Source of the DNA: an uncultured Prochlorococcus sp.
GTDB lineage: Bacteria > Cyanobacteriota > Cyanobacteriia > PCC-6307 > Cyanobiaceae
Length of the DNA: 64,000 nt
Direction of reading: 5' to 3'
NCBI GenBank assembly: GCA_902572075.1
Contig: CACGER010000002.1
Span: forward strand, 18,290 to 82,289
The notes under the pieces were generated by a model that was not told the DNA's origin, searched no databases, and saw nothing but the letters and a program-made list of their open reading frames with translations. Both the position numbers and the translations under genes were made by a program. Positions within the stretch are counted from its first letter, which is position 1. Each line of letters begins with the position of its first letter. Below, one piece after another: positions 9,226 through 19,124 of this stretch.

Positions 9226-10134
9226 TTAATCATTTTTGTTAATAAAAATTGCTGGCTTTTCATTCTCTTTTTCGTTTATATCATTGCCAATATTATCACT
9301 TAGATTTGTATTTTGGGATAAAGAATTTTTACCTAAAGATGATTTATTCGTTCCCATTGAGTTTTGATTCCCAATCAAATTCACAAGAAGTTCTTGTAAC
9401 CTGCTGCTTGTAATTGGTCTTTCAAGTTTCCCTTGGTTTGCTAATGATAATGTACCTGTCTCTTCAGAGACAACAATACAAATACACCTATCAAATCTTT
9501 CTGTAATTCCTAGTGCAGCAAGATGTCTTGTTCCGTATCTACTTATTCCTTGCCTAGATAGAGGGAGTATTACACCGGCAGATATTATTTTATTCCCTTT
9601 CACAAGAACAGCTCCATCATGTAAAGGTGTATCTGTTGCAAAAAGATTTATTAAAAGTTCAGTTGATAATTGTGCCTCAATGTTGGTACCTGAATATAAA
9701 AAATCTTCAGGTCTCAAATCACTTCCCAAATCTACAACGATTAAGGCGCCTCTTCTATTTTGAGAGAGTTTACCTGCAGTATCAACTAACTGAGTAATGG
9801 TAGTTGAAGTTGCCCTAAATTCCTTTGGCGGATTTCCAAGTAATACAGCTAGTCTCCCAGTTCCTAAAAGTTCCATTAATCTTCTTAACTCTCCTTGCCA
9901 AAGGATCGCTAATGATAGAGAGCAAGCGAGAACTACAGCATCAATTAATTTTGATGTAAGTGGTAGGTATGCATATCTTTGAATAAACCATGCGGTTGAT
10001 ACTAAAAACAAATATCCTCTTAGAAGCCATAATGTCCGTTGTTCTTTTACTCTAGAGAATAATAAAAGTCCGAAACCAACAGCAAATAAGACATCTAATA
10101 AAAGTTTTAAATTTATTATCCCCCAGAAATTCAC
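9226..10134 (-). CDS. cdaA: Diadenylate cyclase CdaA, membrane-bound
   Basis: Makes cyclic di-AMP from two ATP. Three hydrophobic segments (about residues 6-26, 37-55 and 60-80) form the CdaA-type membrane anchor; the DAC (DisA_N) domain follows. The active-site DGA triad is at 173-175 (LHDGAVLV). The second motif, usually RHR, reads RHL here (203-205, GTRHLAALGITER). VVSEETGTLSLANQGKLERPI is a clear family block. The C-terminal 50 residues are low-complexity, Asn/Ser-rich. It sits between lysA and uppS, a cell-envelope setting. Family identity is firm; activity with RHL is inferred. Confidence 0.92.
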   Translation of the reverse strand: MNFWGIINLKLLLDVLFAVGFGLLLFSRVKEQRTLWLLRGYLFLVSTAWFIQRYAYLPLTSKLIDAVVLACSLSLAILWQGELRRLMELLGTGRLAVLLGNPPKEFRATSTTITQLVDTAGKLSQNRRGALIVVDLGSDLRPEDFLYSGTNIEAQLSTELLINLFATDTPLHDGAVLVKGNKIISAGVILPLSRQGISRYGTRHLAALGITERFDRCICIVVSEETGTLSLANQGKLERPITSSRLQELLVNLIGNQNSMGTNKSSLGKNSLSQNTNLSDNIGNDINEKENEKPAIFINKND

Positions 10135-10162
10135 ATTAAAAACAAAATTAATTTAAATGTAC

Positions 10163-11536
10163 CTAATTTCGTTTGATAAAGCGATCAGGTAATACATCAT
10201 ATTTTAAAAGATCAAATGGGCTTTCTCTTTTTTGAATAATTTCTGCTTCTCCATCTTTAACTAAGAGAGCAGCAGGTCTTGGGATTCTGTTGTAGTTAGA
10301 ACTCATTGAATTATTGTATGCACCAGTACCAAAAACACATATTAAATCTCCAGTTTTACATTCTGCCAGTTCAATTTCCTTAAACAATACATCTCCTGAT
10401 TCGCAATGCTTACCAGCAATAGTATATTTATTTTTGGAATTGATGTTGAATGGATTACTTACTAAACATGCAGAATAATTTGATTGATATGTAATTGGTC
10501 TAGGATTATCACTCATCCCACCGTCAACAGATAAATACGTTCTGATACCTGGAATTTCTTTAAAGGACCCAATTTTGTAAATGGTTATACCTGCTGTAGA
10601 TACAATAGACCTGCCTGGTTCGCACATTAATGTAGGAAAATCTAAGTTGTTTTTTTTACAAGCTTTAACAACAGAAGAGCAAATTGTTTTTACCCATTCT
10701 TCAATTGCGGGGGGATCATCACTTTCGGTATATTTAATACCTAAACCTCCGCCAACATTAAGTTCATCGATATAATGGCCAAATTTTTTGGCATCTATAA
10801 TAACCTTTACCATTATTTCTCCAAGATCCTTATGAGGGTCTAGTTCAAAAATCTGTGAACCAATATGAGCATGTATACCTTTTAATTTAAGGTGTTTTGT
10901 AACTCTGATTTTATTAAATAAAATATTTAAATATTCTTTTCCGAAACCAAATTTGCTATCAAATGATCCAGTTCTAATGTATTCATGTGTATGGCATTCT
11001 ATCCCAGGCGTAAAACGAATCATTATATCTAATTCACGATTTAATGAATTTGAGATTTCATCTAATCTTTCTAAGTCATAATCATTATCTACTATGACTT
11101 TAATGTTATTTCTAACTGCGAATTCTAATTCCTTGTCTGATTTGTTATTACCATGAAAGACAATTTTTTCATTTGGAACCCCACCCTTTAGGGCAGTTAA
11201 TAATTCTCCCTCTGACACTGCATCAAGTCCTAAACCTTCTGAGGAAATAAGATTACTCATGAATATAGAGCTATTTGCCTTGGAAGCATATATAGGGAGA
11301 GATTCTCCTGGATAATATTTTTCTAATGCTTTTTTATATGCTCTACAAGAGTTTCTCAAAGTGACTTCATCCAATATATAAAGAGGAGAATCATATTTTT
11401 TAACTAACTCTTCAATAGAACATCCTCCAACTGCCAATTTACCATCGCCTCCAATGGATGTGGTAATAGGTACAATATTTTTGTTTGGACTTTCGAAGTC
11501 AATTTTCTGTTTTAAAAAAGATTGTTTTTCTTCCAT
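10163..11536 (-). CDS. lysA: Diaminopimelate decarboxylase
   Basis: PLP enzyme that makes lysine from meso-diaminopimelate. The PLP lysine is Lys86 in PIYASKAN; the glycine-rich phosphate-binding segment is ELNVGGGLGI, and the partner-chain Cys motif is CESGDVLF. Further family blocks are ASKANSS, GIHAHIGSQIFE and CEPGRS. Length 457 is slightly longer than average owing to an N-terminal extension of about 30 residues. It is the first gene of the minus-strand run lysA-cdaA-uppS-bioB-trhO; a promoter should lie in the roughly 90 bases between it and the divergent acetyltransferase, though I see no convincing boxes. Confidence 0.96.
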   Translation of the reverse strand: MEEKQSFLKQKIDFESPNKNIVPITTSIGGDGKLAVGGCSIEELVKKYDSPLYILDEVTLRNSCRAYKKALEKYYPGESLPIYASKANSSIFMSNLISSEGLGLDAVSEGELLTALKGGVPNEKIVFHGNNKSDKELEFAVRNNIKVIVDNDYDLERLDEISNSLNRELDIMIRFTPGIECHTHEYIRTGSFDSKFGFGKEYLNILFNKIRVTKHLKLKGIHAHIGSQIFELDPHKDLGEIMVKVIIDAKKFGHYIDELNVGGGLGIKYTESDDPPAIEEWVKTICSSVVKACKKNNLDFPTLMCEPGRSIVSTAGITIYKIGSFKEIPGIRTYLSVDGGMSDNPRPITYQSNYSACLVSNPFNINSKNKYTIAGKHCESGDVLFKEIELAECKTGDLICVFGTGAYNNSMSSNYNRIPRPAALLVKDGEAEIIQKRESPFDLLKYDVLPDRFIKRN

Positions 11537-11623
11537 GGGGGAACTTTAATAAAGTTTTGCCAAAACTGTCATATTTTATAATGACCCTAGATTTGTACTT
11601 TTTATTTATAAATACATAATAAA

Positions 11624-12064
11624 ATGATATCTATCAAACAAATAAATGAGAAAGATATTGATTTATGTTATGAACTTGATTCAAATACGATTTCCCTATG
11701 GAGCAAGAAACAATGGGCTAACGAATTCAAAAAAAAAGATACAAAAATTTTTGGATTATTAATTACAAATTTAGTCATTGGAATATGTGTTTTACAGGTT
11801 GTCCTTGATGAAGCACAAATAAATTACTTTGTTGTAGATAAGAAATTCAGGGAAAAGGGTTTTGGATCATATCTTATGAGCTATCTAATAAAAAAATGTG
11901 AACAATTAAGTCTAAAAAAAATACTATTGGAAGTTTCTCAGGGCAATGTTACTGCTGAAAGATTTTATAGTCACTTTGATTTCTCTACTGTAGGAATTAG
12001 AAAGAAATATTATAAAAATGGTTCTCATGCTCTTTTAAAAGAAAAAAATTTAACAACAAAATAA
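11624..12064 (+). CDS. rimI: GNAT N-acetyltransferase, RimI-like
   Basis: Single-domain acyl-CoA transferase of 146 residues. The acetyl-CoA pyrophosphate loop is readable as FREKGFGSYLM (about residues 76-86), preceded by the strand INYFVVDKK and followed by LEVSQGNVTAERFYSHFDFSTVG, the conserved N-x-x-A-x-x-F-Y block typical of RimI (ribosomal protein S18 alanine acetyltransferase). The YYKNGSHALL end also matches RimI. The real protein substrate cannot be proven from sequence. It is divergent from lysA and 180 bases upstream of clpC. Confidence 0.85.
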   Translation: MISIKQINEKDIDLCYELDSNTISLWSKKQWANEFKKKDTKIFGLLITNLVIGICVLQVVLDEAQINYFVVDKKFREKGFGSYLMSYLIKKCEQLSLKKILLEVSQGNVTAERFYSHFDFSTVGIRKKYYKNGSHALLKEKNLTTK

Positions 12065-12108
12065 TGTAAAAATTTAATTGTTCGGATAACCAGAATCCTT
12101 GAAATTAC

Positions 12109-12114
12109 TATAAT
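12109..12114 (+). promoter_or_regulatory. Candidate -10 box upstream of clpC
   Basis: A perfect TATAAT lies 130 bases before clpC, preceded by no convincing -35 at the usual spacing. It would give clpC a 5' leader of roughly 120 bases. Given the AT richness, a chance match is quite possible. Confidence 0.3.
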
Positions 12115-12243
12115 TTCTTGCTATATCACTAAAAAAGTTCAATTTAATTTGATAATTTATACTTTTGGGTATTCACAAAAGCTCATTCTGAACACAAAAT
12201 TGACATATTACTGGTAGGTTATTAGTAGGAATTTAATCTTCTA

Positions 12244-14769
12244 ATGTTTGAAAGATTTACAGAAAAGGCTATAAAGGTCATTATGCTCGCTCAAGAAGAA
12301 GCTAGAAGACTTGGCCATAATTTTGTGGGAACTGAACAAATTCTTTTGGGGTTAATTGGAGAAGGAACTGGGGTCGCAGCGAAAGTACTTAAATCACTTG
12401 GAGTTAATTTAAAAGATTCAAGGATAGAGGTGGAAAAGATAATAGGTAGAGGTTCAGGGTTTGTAGCTGTAGAAATACCTTTTACTCCCAGGGCTAAAAG
12501 AGTTTTAGAACTATCTTTAGAAGAGGCTCGTCAACTTGGCCACAATTACATTGGTACAGAACATTTGTTGTTAGGTTTAATAAGAGAAGGTGAAGGAGTT
12601 GCAGCAAGAGTTCTTGAAAATCTTAATATTGACCTTACAAAAGTTAGAACTCAAGTTATAAGGATGCTAGGTGAAACAGCCGAAGTTGGCACAGGGGCCA
12701 GTACAACAAAGGGCAACTTAAAAACTGCTACTCTTGATGAATTCGGAACAAATTTAACAAAATTAGCAAGTGAATCAAAATTAGATCCAGTTGTTGGACG
12801 TCATTCAGAGATAGATCGTGTGGTTCAAATACTAGGTAGGAGGACTAAAAATAATCCTGTTCTTATCGGGGAGCCAGGTGTAGGTAAAACAGCTATAGCA
12901 GAGGGTTTAGCTCAAAGAATACAAACTGGGGATATTCCAGACATACTTGAAGATAAAAGAGTTTTGACTCTCGATATAGGTCTTTTGGTAGCAGGAACAA
13001 AATATAGGGGTGAATTTGAAGAAAGGTTGAAAAAAATAATGGAAGAAATTAAATCAGCAGGTAACGTCATTCTTGTCATAGATGAAGTACATACTTTAAT
13101 TGGTGCTGGAGCTGCTGAAGGAGCTATAGATGCAGCAAATATACTCAAGCCAGCATTAGCTAGAGGAGAACTTCAATGTATTGGAGCAACAACACTAGAT
13201 GAATATAGAAAACATATAGAGAGAGATGCTGCTCTAGAAAGAAGATTCCAGCCTGTAATGGTTGGAGAGCCCTCAATTGAAGATACAATCGAAATCTTAA
13301 AAGGCCTTAGAGAGCGTTACGAACAACATCATCGTCTAAAAATTACTGATGATGCACTAGAGGCTGCTGCTCATTTAGGTGATCGTTATATATCTGACAG
13401 ATATTTACCTGATAAGGCTATTGACCTTATCGACGAGGCTGGAAGTAGAGTACGTTTAATAAACTCTAAACTTCCGCCTGAGGCAAAACAAATAGATAGA
13501 GAACTAAGACAAATCCAAAAACAGAAGGAAGAGTCTGTAAGAGACCAAAACTTTGATCAAGCAGGCCAATTACGTGAAAAAGAAATGGAATTGTCTGCAA
13601 AAATTAAAGAGGTATTAGACAATAAAAAAGAATCTACAGCTGGTGATCCATCTGAATCTGATAATCCTGTAAAAAGTGATTCAAAACTCTTACAAAGCCC
13701 CCTTGTTAGTGAAGAGGATGTAGCACACATTGTGGCTTCATGGACAGGTGTTCCTGTTCAAAAATTAACAGAAACTGAATCAGTCAAGCTTCTTAATATG
13801 GAGGAAACACTTCACCAAAGACTAATTGGACAAGATGAAGCTGTAAAAGCTGTCTCAAGAGCTATAAGAAGAGCAAGAGTTGGACTGAAAAATCCTAATA
13901 GGCCCATCGCAAGTTTCATCTTTTCGGGTCCTACTGGTGTTGGTAAAACTGAATTGACTAAATCATTAGCTTCATATTTCTTCGGTAGTGAAGAAGCAAT
14001 GATTAGATTAGACATGTCAGAATTTATGGAAAGACATACGGTTAGTAAACTCATAGGCTCGCCTCCAGGGTATGTTGGTTTCAATGAAGGGGGCCAGCTT
14101 ACTGAAGCCGTTAGAAGACGTCCTTATACTGTCGTTTTATTTGATGAAGTCGAAAAGGCGCATCCAGATGTTTTCAACTTATTATTGCAACTACTTGAAG
14201 ATGGAAGATTAACTGACTCCAAAGGTAGAACTGTAGATTTCAAAAATACATTGTTAATAATGACTTCTAATATCGGTTCAAAAGTAATCGAGAAAGGAGG
14301 TGGCGGATTAGGATTCGAATTTTCAGGTGATTCAGTTGAAGATAGCCAATATAATAGAATTAAATCATTAGTTAATGAAGAACTTAAGCAATACTTTAGG
14401 CCTGAATTTTTAAATAGACTTGATGAAATAATTGTATTTAGACAACTAACGAAAAATGAAGTCAAAGAAATTGCTGAAATAATGTTGCAAGAAGTTTTTG
14501 TCCGATTACAAGATAAAGGCATTAAATTAAATGTCACAGACGCTTTCAAAGAAAGACTTGTTGAAGAAGGTTATAACCCTTCATACGGAGCAAGACCTTT
14601 GAGAAGGGCAGTTATGCGTTTACTCGAAGATAGTTTGGCTGAAGAAGTTCTTTCTGGGAGAATAAAAGATGGAGACAATGCTTTAGTTGATATAGATGAT
14701 AACAAGAAAGTCACAATAAATATTTCTTCTGAAGAGTCTTCTCCAGAGCTAGCAGGTGCCAACTTCTAA
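12244..14769 (+). CDS. clpC: ClpC AAA+ unfoldase
   Basis: HSP100 chaperone that feeds proteins to the ClpP/R protease and is essential in cyanobacteria. Two N-terminal Clp repeats (residues about 1-145), the first AAA+ module with Walker A GEPGVGKT at 209-216, a middle coiled-coil with a UVR-like REKEMEL segment (about 420-455), and the second AAA+ module with Walker A GPTGVGKT at 562-569. The ClpP-docking loop region reads GGGGLGFEF, as in ClpC proteins. Length 841 is normal. It starts with ATG after a 180-base gap and is followed after 15 bases by a dehydrogenase-like gene. Confidence 0.98.
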   Translation: MFERFTEKAIKVIMLAQEEARRLGHNFVGTEQILLGLIGEGTGVAAKVLKSLGVNLKDSRIEVEKIIGRGSGFVAVEIPFTPRAKRVLELSLEEARQLGHNYIGTEHLLLGLIREGEGVAARVLENLNIDLTKVRTQVIRMLGETAEVGTGASTTKGNLKTATLDEFGTNLTKLASESKLDPVVGRHSEIDRVVQILGRRTKNNPVLIGEPGVGKTAIAEGLAQRIQTGDIPDILEDKRVLTLDIGLLVAGTKYRGEFEERLKKIMEEIKSAGNVILVIDEVHTLIGAGAAEGAIDAANILKPALARGELQCIGATTLDEYRKHIERDAALERRFQPVMVGEPSIEDTIEILKGLRERYEQHHRLKITDDALEAAAHLGDRYISDRYLPDKAIDLIDEAGSRVRLINSKLPPEAKQIDRELRQIQKQKEESVRDQNFDQAGQLREKEMELSAKIKEVLDNKKESTAGDPSESDNPVKSDSKLLQSPLVSEEDVAHIVASWTGVPVQKLTETESVKLLNMEETLHQRLIGQDEAVKAVSRAIRRARVGLKNPNRPIASFIFSGPTGVGKTELTKSLASYFFGSEEAMIRLDMSEFMERHTVSKLIGSPPGYVGFNEGGQLTEAVRRRPYTVVLFDEVEKAHPDVFNLLLQLLEDGRLTDSKGRTVDFKNTLLIMTSNIGSKVIEKGGGGLGFEFSGDSVEDSQYNRIKSLVNEELKQYFRPEFLNRLDEIIVFRQLTKNEVKEIAEIMLQEVFVRLQDKGIKLNVTDAFKERLVEEGYNPSYGARPLRRAVMRLLEDSLAEEVLSGRIKDGDNALVDIDDNKKVTINISSEESSPELAGANF

Positions 14770-14784
14770 TCATCCAAAGTAAAC

Positions 14785-15876
14785 ATGCAGTCAATCTCTC
14801 CAGAAACTATATATAGGGGAAATTATGCTTGGGAAGAATCTTTACCTCAAATTACTAAATTAACTAAAAGTCCATTAATTCTGGGTAGAGGGATTCAAAC
14901 AAAAAATCTGAGAAATAATATTTTTAATGATTTAAAAAATCAAAAACTTAACGTTAATTCTGCTAACTTACAATTTGATTGTTGTTACGAAGATATTTCA
15001 AGAGTTAAGAATATAATTTCAAATAATAATAATGATTCTGTTATCGCAGCTGGAGGTGGCAAAGTTCTAGATTCTGGAAAATATATAGCCGAGTCTCTTA
15101 ACATCCCTTGTATTACAATCCCCCTTAGTGCCTCTACATGTGCAGGTTGGACAGCTTTATCAAATATATATACAAAGGATGGGCAATTCATAAAGGATGT
15201 TGCATTAAGATCTTGTCCGAAGATACTAGTTTATGATCATAAATTTATTCAAACAGCTCCATCAAGAACACTTGCAAGTGGTATAGCAGATGCATTGGCA
15301 AAATGGTACGAATCTTCAATAACAAGTTCAACGATAGATGATGGTCTTGTTCAACAAGCAATCCAGATATCAAGAGTTTTAAGAGATCAACTATTAATAG
15401 ATGGTGAAAAAGCGTTTAAAGGGCAATTTACAAATTACTCTTCTTGGCAAAATATTATAGAAGCATGTGGACTTACAGCAGGATTAGTTGGAGGTATTGG
15501 TGGAGAAAAGTGTAGGACTGCAGCAGCACATGCTATTCATAATGCAATTACTCAGATAATCACCCCTAATAAATTCTTACATGGTGAGATTGTTGGGGTT
15601 GGATTACTATTGCAATTAAGATTAGAAGAAATGAAAAATAATAATAAATTAGCTGATCAATCAATTAAACAATTATTTGTACTCATGAAAGAATTGAATT
15701 TGCCAACCACTATCGGACAACTTGGAATAAATGTTTTTGAAAATAATAATTTAGAGAAAATTGCTGATTTTACTTGTCGAGATAAATCTGAGATTCATTT
15801 TTTGCCTTTTGAAATTAATAAAATTGACATAATAGAGGTCATTTCAAATTTTGAACAACAAAAAATTAAAATATAA
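14785..15876 (+). CDS. Iron-containing alcohol dehydrogenase family, glycerol-dehydrogenase-like
   Basis: NAD(P)-dependent metal enzyme of the Fe-ADH/GldA superfamily. The NAD-binding region shows AAGGGKVLDSGKYIAE and IPLSASTCAGWTALS; likely metal-binding residues are in ASGIADALAKW, AHAIHNAI and FLHGEIVGVGLLLQ. Length 363 matches glycerol dehydrogenases, but marine picocyanobacterial members have no established substrate, so I give no gene symbol. It follows clpC closely and its last 26 bases overlap the start of the next gene in another frame, which suggests coupled translation of an uncharacterised dehydrogenase-hydrolase pair. Confidence 0.8.
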   Translation: MQSISPETIYRGNYAWEESLPQITKLTKSPLILGRGIQTKNLRNNIFNDLKNQKLNVNSANLQFDCCYEDISRVKNIISNNNNDSVIAAGGGKVLDSGKYIAESLNIPCITIPLSASTCAGWTALSNIYTKDGQFIKDVALRSCPKILVYDHKFIQTAPSRTLASGIADALAKWYESSITSSTIDDGLVQQAIQISRVLRDQLLIDGEKAFKGQFTNYSSWQNIIEACGLTAGLVGGIGGEKCRTAAAHAIHNAITQIITPNKFLHGEIVGVGLLLQLRLEEMKNNNKLADQSIKQLFVLMKELNLPTTIGQLGINVFENNNLEKIADFTCRDKSEIHFLPFEINKIDIIEVISNFEQQKIKI

Positions 15877-16783
15877 ACATTTTTTGACTAAAACCAACTT
15901 TGAACAATTAAGTGACTTAAATGCAGAATTTTTTGAAAGTGCCAAATCGTCACTATTAGACCCTTTAGGTCTTTATTTGGCAAATGATGTTAAGTGGATA
16001 AAACTTAACCAAAACTGGAATTCTTTAAAATTCCCAGTAGTAATGGGAGGGAAGGGTCAACCTATACTTCTTCTGCATGGCTTCGATAGTAGTTTTTTAG
16101 AATTCAGGAGAATATATAAATCACTAAAAAGAAATTTTCAAGTTATTGTTCCTGATCTGCTGGGTTTTGGTTTTAGTCCTAGGTGCGCAACAAATGAGTA
16201 CAATGCCTCGAAGATAATTTCACATTTAATTGATCTCATTAAGACCTTAAAGATAGCAAAGAATCTAAAAATTATTGGTGCCTCTATGGGAGGCTCAACA
16301 GCTTTAAAACTTGCTTTTGAAATTCCTGATTATATAGATAAAATCATCCTTTTGTCCCCTGCCGGATTGTCTGGAGAACCTAAGAGTATCCCTTTCCCTC
16401 TTAATCAAATTGGCGCCTCATTTCTTGGATTGCCTCAGGTCAGAAAAAGTCTTTGTAGGCAAGCATTTGCTTATCCAGATAAATGTGTTGGTGAGATGGA
16501 AGAGCAAATAGCTTCAATTCATCTAGGTTGTAAAGGATGGAGGAATTCACTTGCATCATTTGCAAAAAGTGGTGGGTTTGCAGGGACTCAAAAATATATC
16601 CAAAATATCCCAATTAAAACATTATGTGGAGAAAATGATCGAATTCTTGGAAAAAAAGAGATTAAAAATTTAAGAAGTATTGAAAAATTAAATTTTGTAG
16701 GGTTACAAAATTGTGGTCATCTTCCGCATATAGATCTACCATCATTATCAAGTAAAATTATCCAAGATTATTTTTTGGAATAA
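15851..16783 (+). CDS. Alpha/beta-fold hydrolase
   Basis: Serine hydrolase-like protein. The oxyanion-hole segment is ILLLHGFDSSFLEFR, the nucleophile elbow GASMGGS carries the catalytic Ser, the acid is in the CGENDRILG segment and the His in NCGHLPHID. It therefore looks catalytically complete. Length 310. The start is TTG at 15851, because no ATG lies between it and the conserved core; this makes it overlap the dehydrogenase by 26 bases. The substrate is unknown. In cyanobacteria such proteins are often annotated only as hydrolases or acyltransferases. Confidence 0.8.
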   Translation: MNNKKLKYKHFLTKTNFEQLSDLNAEFFESAKSSLLDPLGLYLANDVKWIKLNQNWNSLKFPVVMGGKGQPILLLHGFDSSFLEFRRIYKSLKRNFQVIVPDLLGFGFSPRCATNEYNASKIISHLIDLIKTLKIAKNLKIIGASMGGSTALKLAFEIPDYIDKIILLSPAGLSGEPKSIPFPLNQIGASFLGLPQVRKSLCRQAFAYPDKCVGEMEEQIASIHLGCKGWRNSLASFAKSGGFAGTQKYIQNIPIKTLCGENDRILGKKEIKNLRSIEKLNFVGLQNCGHLPHIDLPSLSSKIIQDYFLE

Positions 16784-16795
16784 AAGATTTTTTAA

Positions 16796-17653
16796 TTAAT
16801 TTAGATACTTGAGAATTATAAAAATATAATACAAAACTGATGGAGCAAAGATGTAACTGTCAATTCTGTCAAGAATTCCTCCATGTCCCGGTAAAAAAGT
16901 TCCAGAATCTTTTATTTTTGCATCTCTCTTCATCATGGATTCAATTAAATCTCCAACTAATGCCATAAGAGAAATTGAAATTCCATATATTATTCCAACA
17001 AATAATGGATTTTCCCAATTCATTAAAAAAGCGAAAAATATTGCTAGTAAAGTTGAACAGGATATCCCTCCAATTAAACCTTCTATTGTTTTGCTTGGAG
17101 ATATTGGAGATAGAGATGTTTTGCCAAATGACTTCCCAATGAAATAAGAGCCAATATCACTAGCTACAATTAAAAAACAAGAAGTTAAAGTTAGATGAAA
17201 ACCTGTAGTATTTGATAAGTTCTCAAACGACATAAAACCCTGATTTGAACTTATTATCACTGAATCTAATCCCCTTAACTTAATCCAGTAACTAGGTAAA
17301 AAACCTAAATAGAATAATCCAAAAATGGAGGCTGCAATATCTGAAATTGTCCCAGGTTTTGGTTGCAAAAGTAACCAAGTGCATATCCCAACTGAACAGA
17401 TTGGCAAAATTGAATTTGAAATTTCTCCTTCAATCAAACCAATAGTTTCAAGATAAGTAGTAATTATAATAATAAAGGACGAAAATAATGTGGTTTTTGT
17501 AGCTGGTCTTATTCCTTTAAATTCTGCCATCCTAAAAAATTCTAATAATGCTAGATATGTAAGAAAAGCAGTTGCCAATGTAAAAAACCATCCGCCCAAC
17601 AAAACAACAATTAAACCAAATATTCCTATAAATAATCCGCTTCTTAATCTCAT
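16796..17653 (-). CDS. cdsA: Phosphatidate cytidylyltransferase
   Basis: Makes CDP-diacylglycerol, the precursor of phosphatidylglycerol, a lipid needed by photosystems. The protein (285 residues) is mostly hydrophobic, with about seven to eight membrane helices. The family signature near the C terminus is present as SMMKRDAKIKD followed by LPGHGGILDRIDS, with the Mg/CTP-binding acidic residues. It follows the amino-acid decarboxylase by 9 bases on the same strand, forming a two-gene unit, and is convergent with the hydrolase. Confidence 0.95.
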   Translation of the reverse strand: MRLRSGLFIGIFGLIVVLLGGWFFTLATAFLTYLALLEFFRMAEFKGIRPATKTTLFSSFIIIITTYLETIGLIEGEISNSILPICSVGICTWLLLQPKPGTISDIAASIFGLFYLGFLPSYWIKLRGLDSVIISSNQGFMSFENLSNTTGFHLTLTSCFLIVASDIGSYFIGKSFGKTSLSPISPSKTIEGLIGGISCSTLLAIFFAFLMNWENPLFVGIIYGISISLMALVGDLIESMMKRDAKIKDSGTFLPGHGGILDRIDSYIFAPSVLYYIFIILKYLN

Positions 17654-17662
17654 ATCAAATTG

Positions 17663-19060
17663 CTATGTTTCTAAGACTTTTATATTAAAATTTACCAGAT
17701 CTTTGTTGCAAAAACTTTGATTATTTATCCAATTAAACCTATCTAAATCAATTCTTTCGCCAGGAATTAGTAGAGGTATCCCAGGAGGATAAGGGCAAAT
17801 AATATCTCCGGATATTTTATTTAATGATTCTGAGAAAGAAATACTCCGAGTCTTACATCTCCAAGCAATTCCAATTTCGATTTCGGGAGCTTGAACTAAT
17901 TTAAAGGGTGATTTGAGCACTTCTAAACTTTTTGATTTTTTGGAATTTAATAGTAATTTTTTCCATAACCTTTCAAATAAATTAAGAAAATCTTTTTGAT
18001 TTCCAAATCCTAAGCAAAAAGTGAGAGTCATCATTTCTGGCAATTCGGCTATAAGGCCATTTCTATAAAAAAATTTATCAGCAGTAAAACCATCAATCCC
18101 GACCTTTGAGGTATTTACTACAATTTTTAAGGGGTCTTGAGTTTCTATTAGAGGAATATTTTTTTGAATTAATTCTTGATAAATACATTTTGCTTCTAAA
18201 ATTCTTTTTTGATATTTTGATAAACTTTTTTTGTTAAGCCAATCCCTAATAGACTCTTCACAAGAAGAAAGTAATAAGGAACTTGGACTGGTAGTTTGCA
18301 GCAAATTAATACTTTTGATTAAATTATCTTCATTTATTAAATTCCCTTGGTACCAAAGTACAGCTGTTTGGGTTAATCCATTGAGCGACTTATGCAATGA
18401 ATTAACTACTAAATCAGCGTTTGATGATAAGGCCGGGTTTGGTAAATTAAGGTTTTCACAGAAAAGGAAATATGAACCATGGGCTTCATCAACTAAAACA
18501 GGTAAATTTTTTTGATGACAACAATCTATTAAAGGCTCTAAATCTCCAGAATAACCATGATAAGAGGGATTTACAAGAATAACCCCTGCAATTTTATTCT
18601 CATCAAAATTTAATTTTTTAAATACATTTTCCAACCAAATTTTTGTAATTGGTTTGTAATGCCCTGTTTCGGTTGAAAATTCTAGATCAAAAAATATTGG
18701 ATTTATATTCTGCATCGCACAGATTTTTATGACACTTATATGAACATTTCTAGGCATCAGGATATTTTCACCTGGATTTGCCATTGAAATTACTGCTGAT
18801 TGTATTAATCCGGAAGCTCCATTAACTCCAAAAAAACATCCTTTAGCCCCAAATTTATCGGAGAATTCTCTTTGAGATTTAGCAATTAATCCGCTCTGGG
18901 ATAGTGGGGAACCTATTTCTGGTAGTTCGGGCAAGTCCCAATACCCAGGTGGATATTTTAATAACTTCACTAATTTCTTTGGTAAAGCTGCCCCTCTGTT
19001 ATGCGCGGGAAAGAATAAAGACTTTAAAAACTTTTTAGTTAGAAAAGATGAAATGCTCAT
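17663..19060 (-). CDS. Orn/Lys/Arg decarboxylase family PLP enzyme
   Basis: Fold-type I PLP enzyme of the ornithine/lysine/arginine decarboxylase family 1. Visible are the start motif TPAHNRG-like FPAHNRGAALP, the cofactor-binding DEAHGS (191-196) and the PLP lysine Lys224 in NSLHKSLNGLTQ. The C-terminal domain ends with ICPYPPGIPLLIPGE, diagnostic for the family. At 465 residues it is the short form, without the N-terminal wing domain of the E. coli enzymes. Substrate could be arginine, lysine or ornithine. It lies upstream of cdsA. Confidence 0.88.
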   Translation of the reverse strand: MSISSFLTKKFLKSLFFPAHNRGAALPKKLVKLLKYPPGYWDLPELPEIGSPLSQSGLIAKSQREFSDKFGAKGCFFGVNGASGLIQSAVISMANPGENILMPRNVHISVIKICAMQNINPIFFDLEFSTETGHYKPITKIWLENVFKKLNFDENKIAGVILVNPSYHGYSGDLEPLIDCCHQKNLPVLVDEAHGSYFLFCENLNLPNPALSSNADLVVNSLHKSLNGLTQTAVLWYQGNLINEDNLIKSINLLQTTSPSSLLLSSCEESIRDWLNKKSLSKYQKRILEAKCIYQELIQKNIPLIETQDPLKIVVNTSKVGIDGFTADKFFYRNGLIAELPEMMTLTFCLGFGNQKDFLNLFERLWKKLLLNSKKSKSLEVLKSPFKLVQAPEIEIGIAWRCKTRSISFSESLNKISGDIICPYPPGIPLLIPGERIDLDRFNWINNQSFCNKDLVNFNIKVLET

Positions 19061-19124
19061 AAAGTATTACTGACATATATAGAATGGATTACATAATAAT
19101 CTTTTTTGATATTTTTTAAATTTA

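Noticed and set aside
12200..12228. TTGACA at 12200-12205 as a clpC -35 box
   Set aside because: The sequence 17 bases further on (TAGTAG) is a poor -10 and would leave a leader of under 15 bases.
14124..14549. A 141-codon minus-strand open frame inside clpC
   Set aside because: It lies fully opposite a strongly conserved AAA+ region and its translation has no recognisable features; it is a shadow of clpC.
17663..19060. Decarboxylase as a truncated pseudogene because it lacks the wing domain
   Set aside because: Short forms without the wing domain are common in cyanobacteria and the PLP lysine and C-terminal domain are intact.
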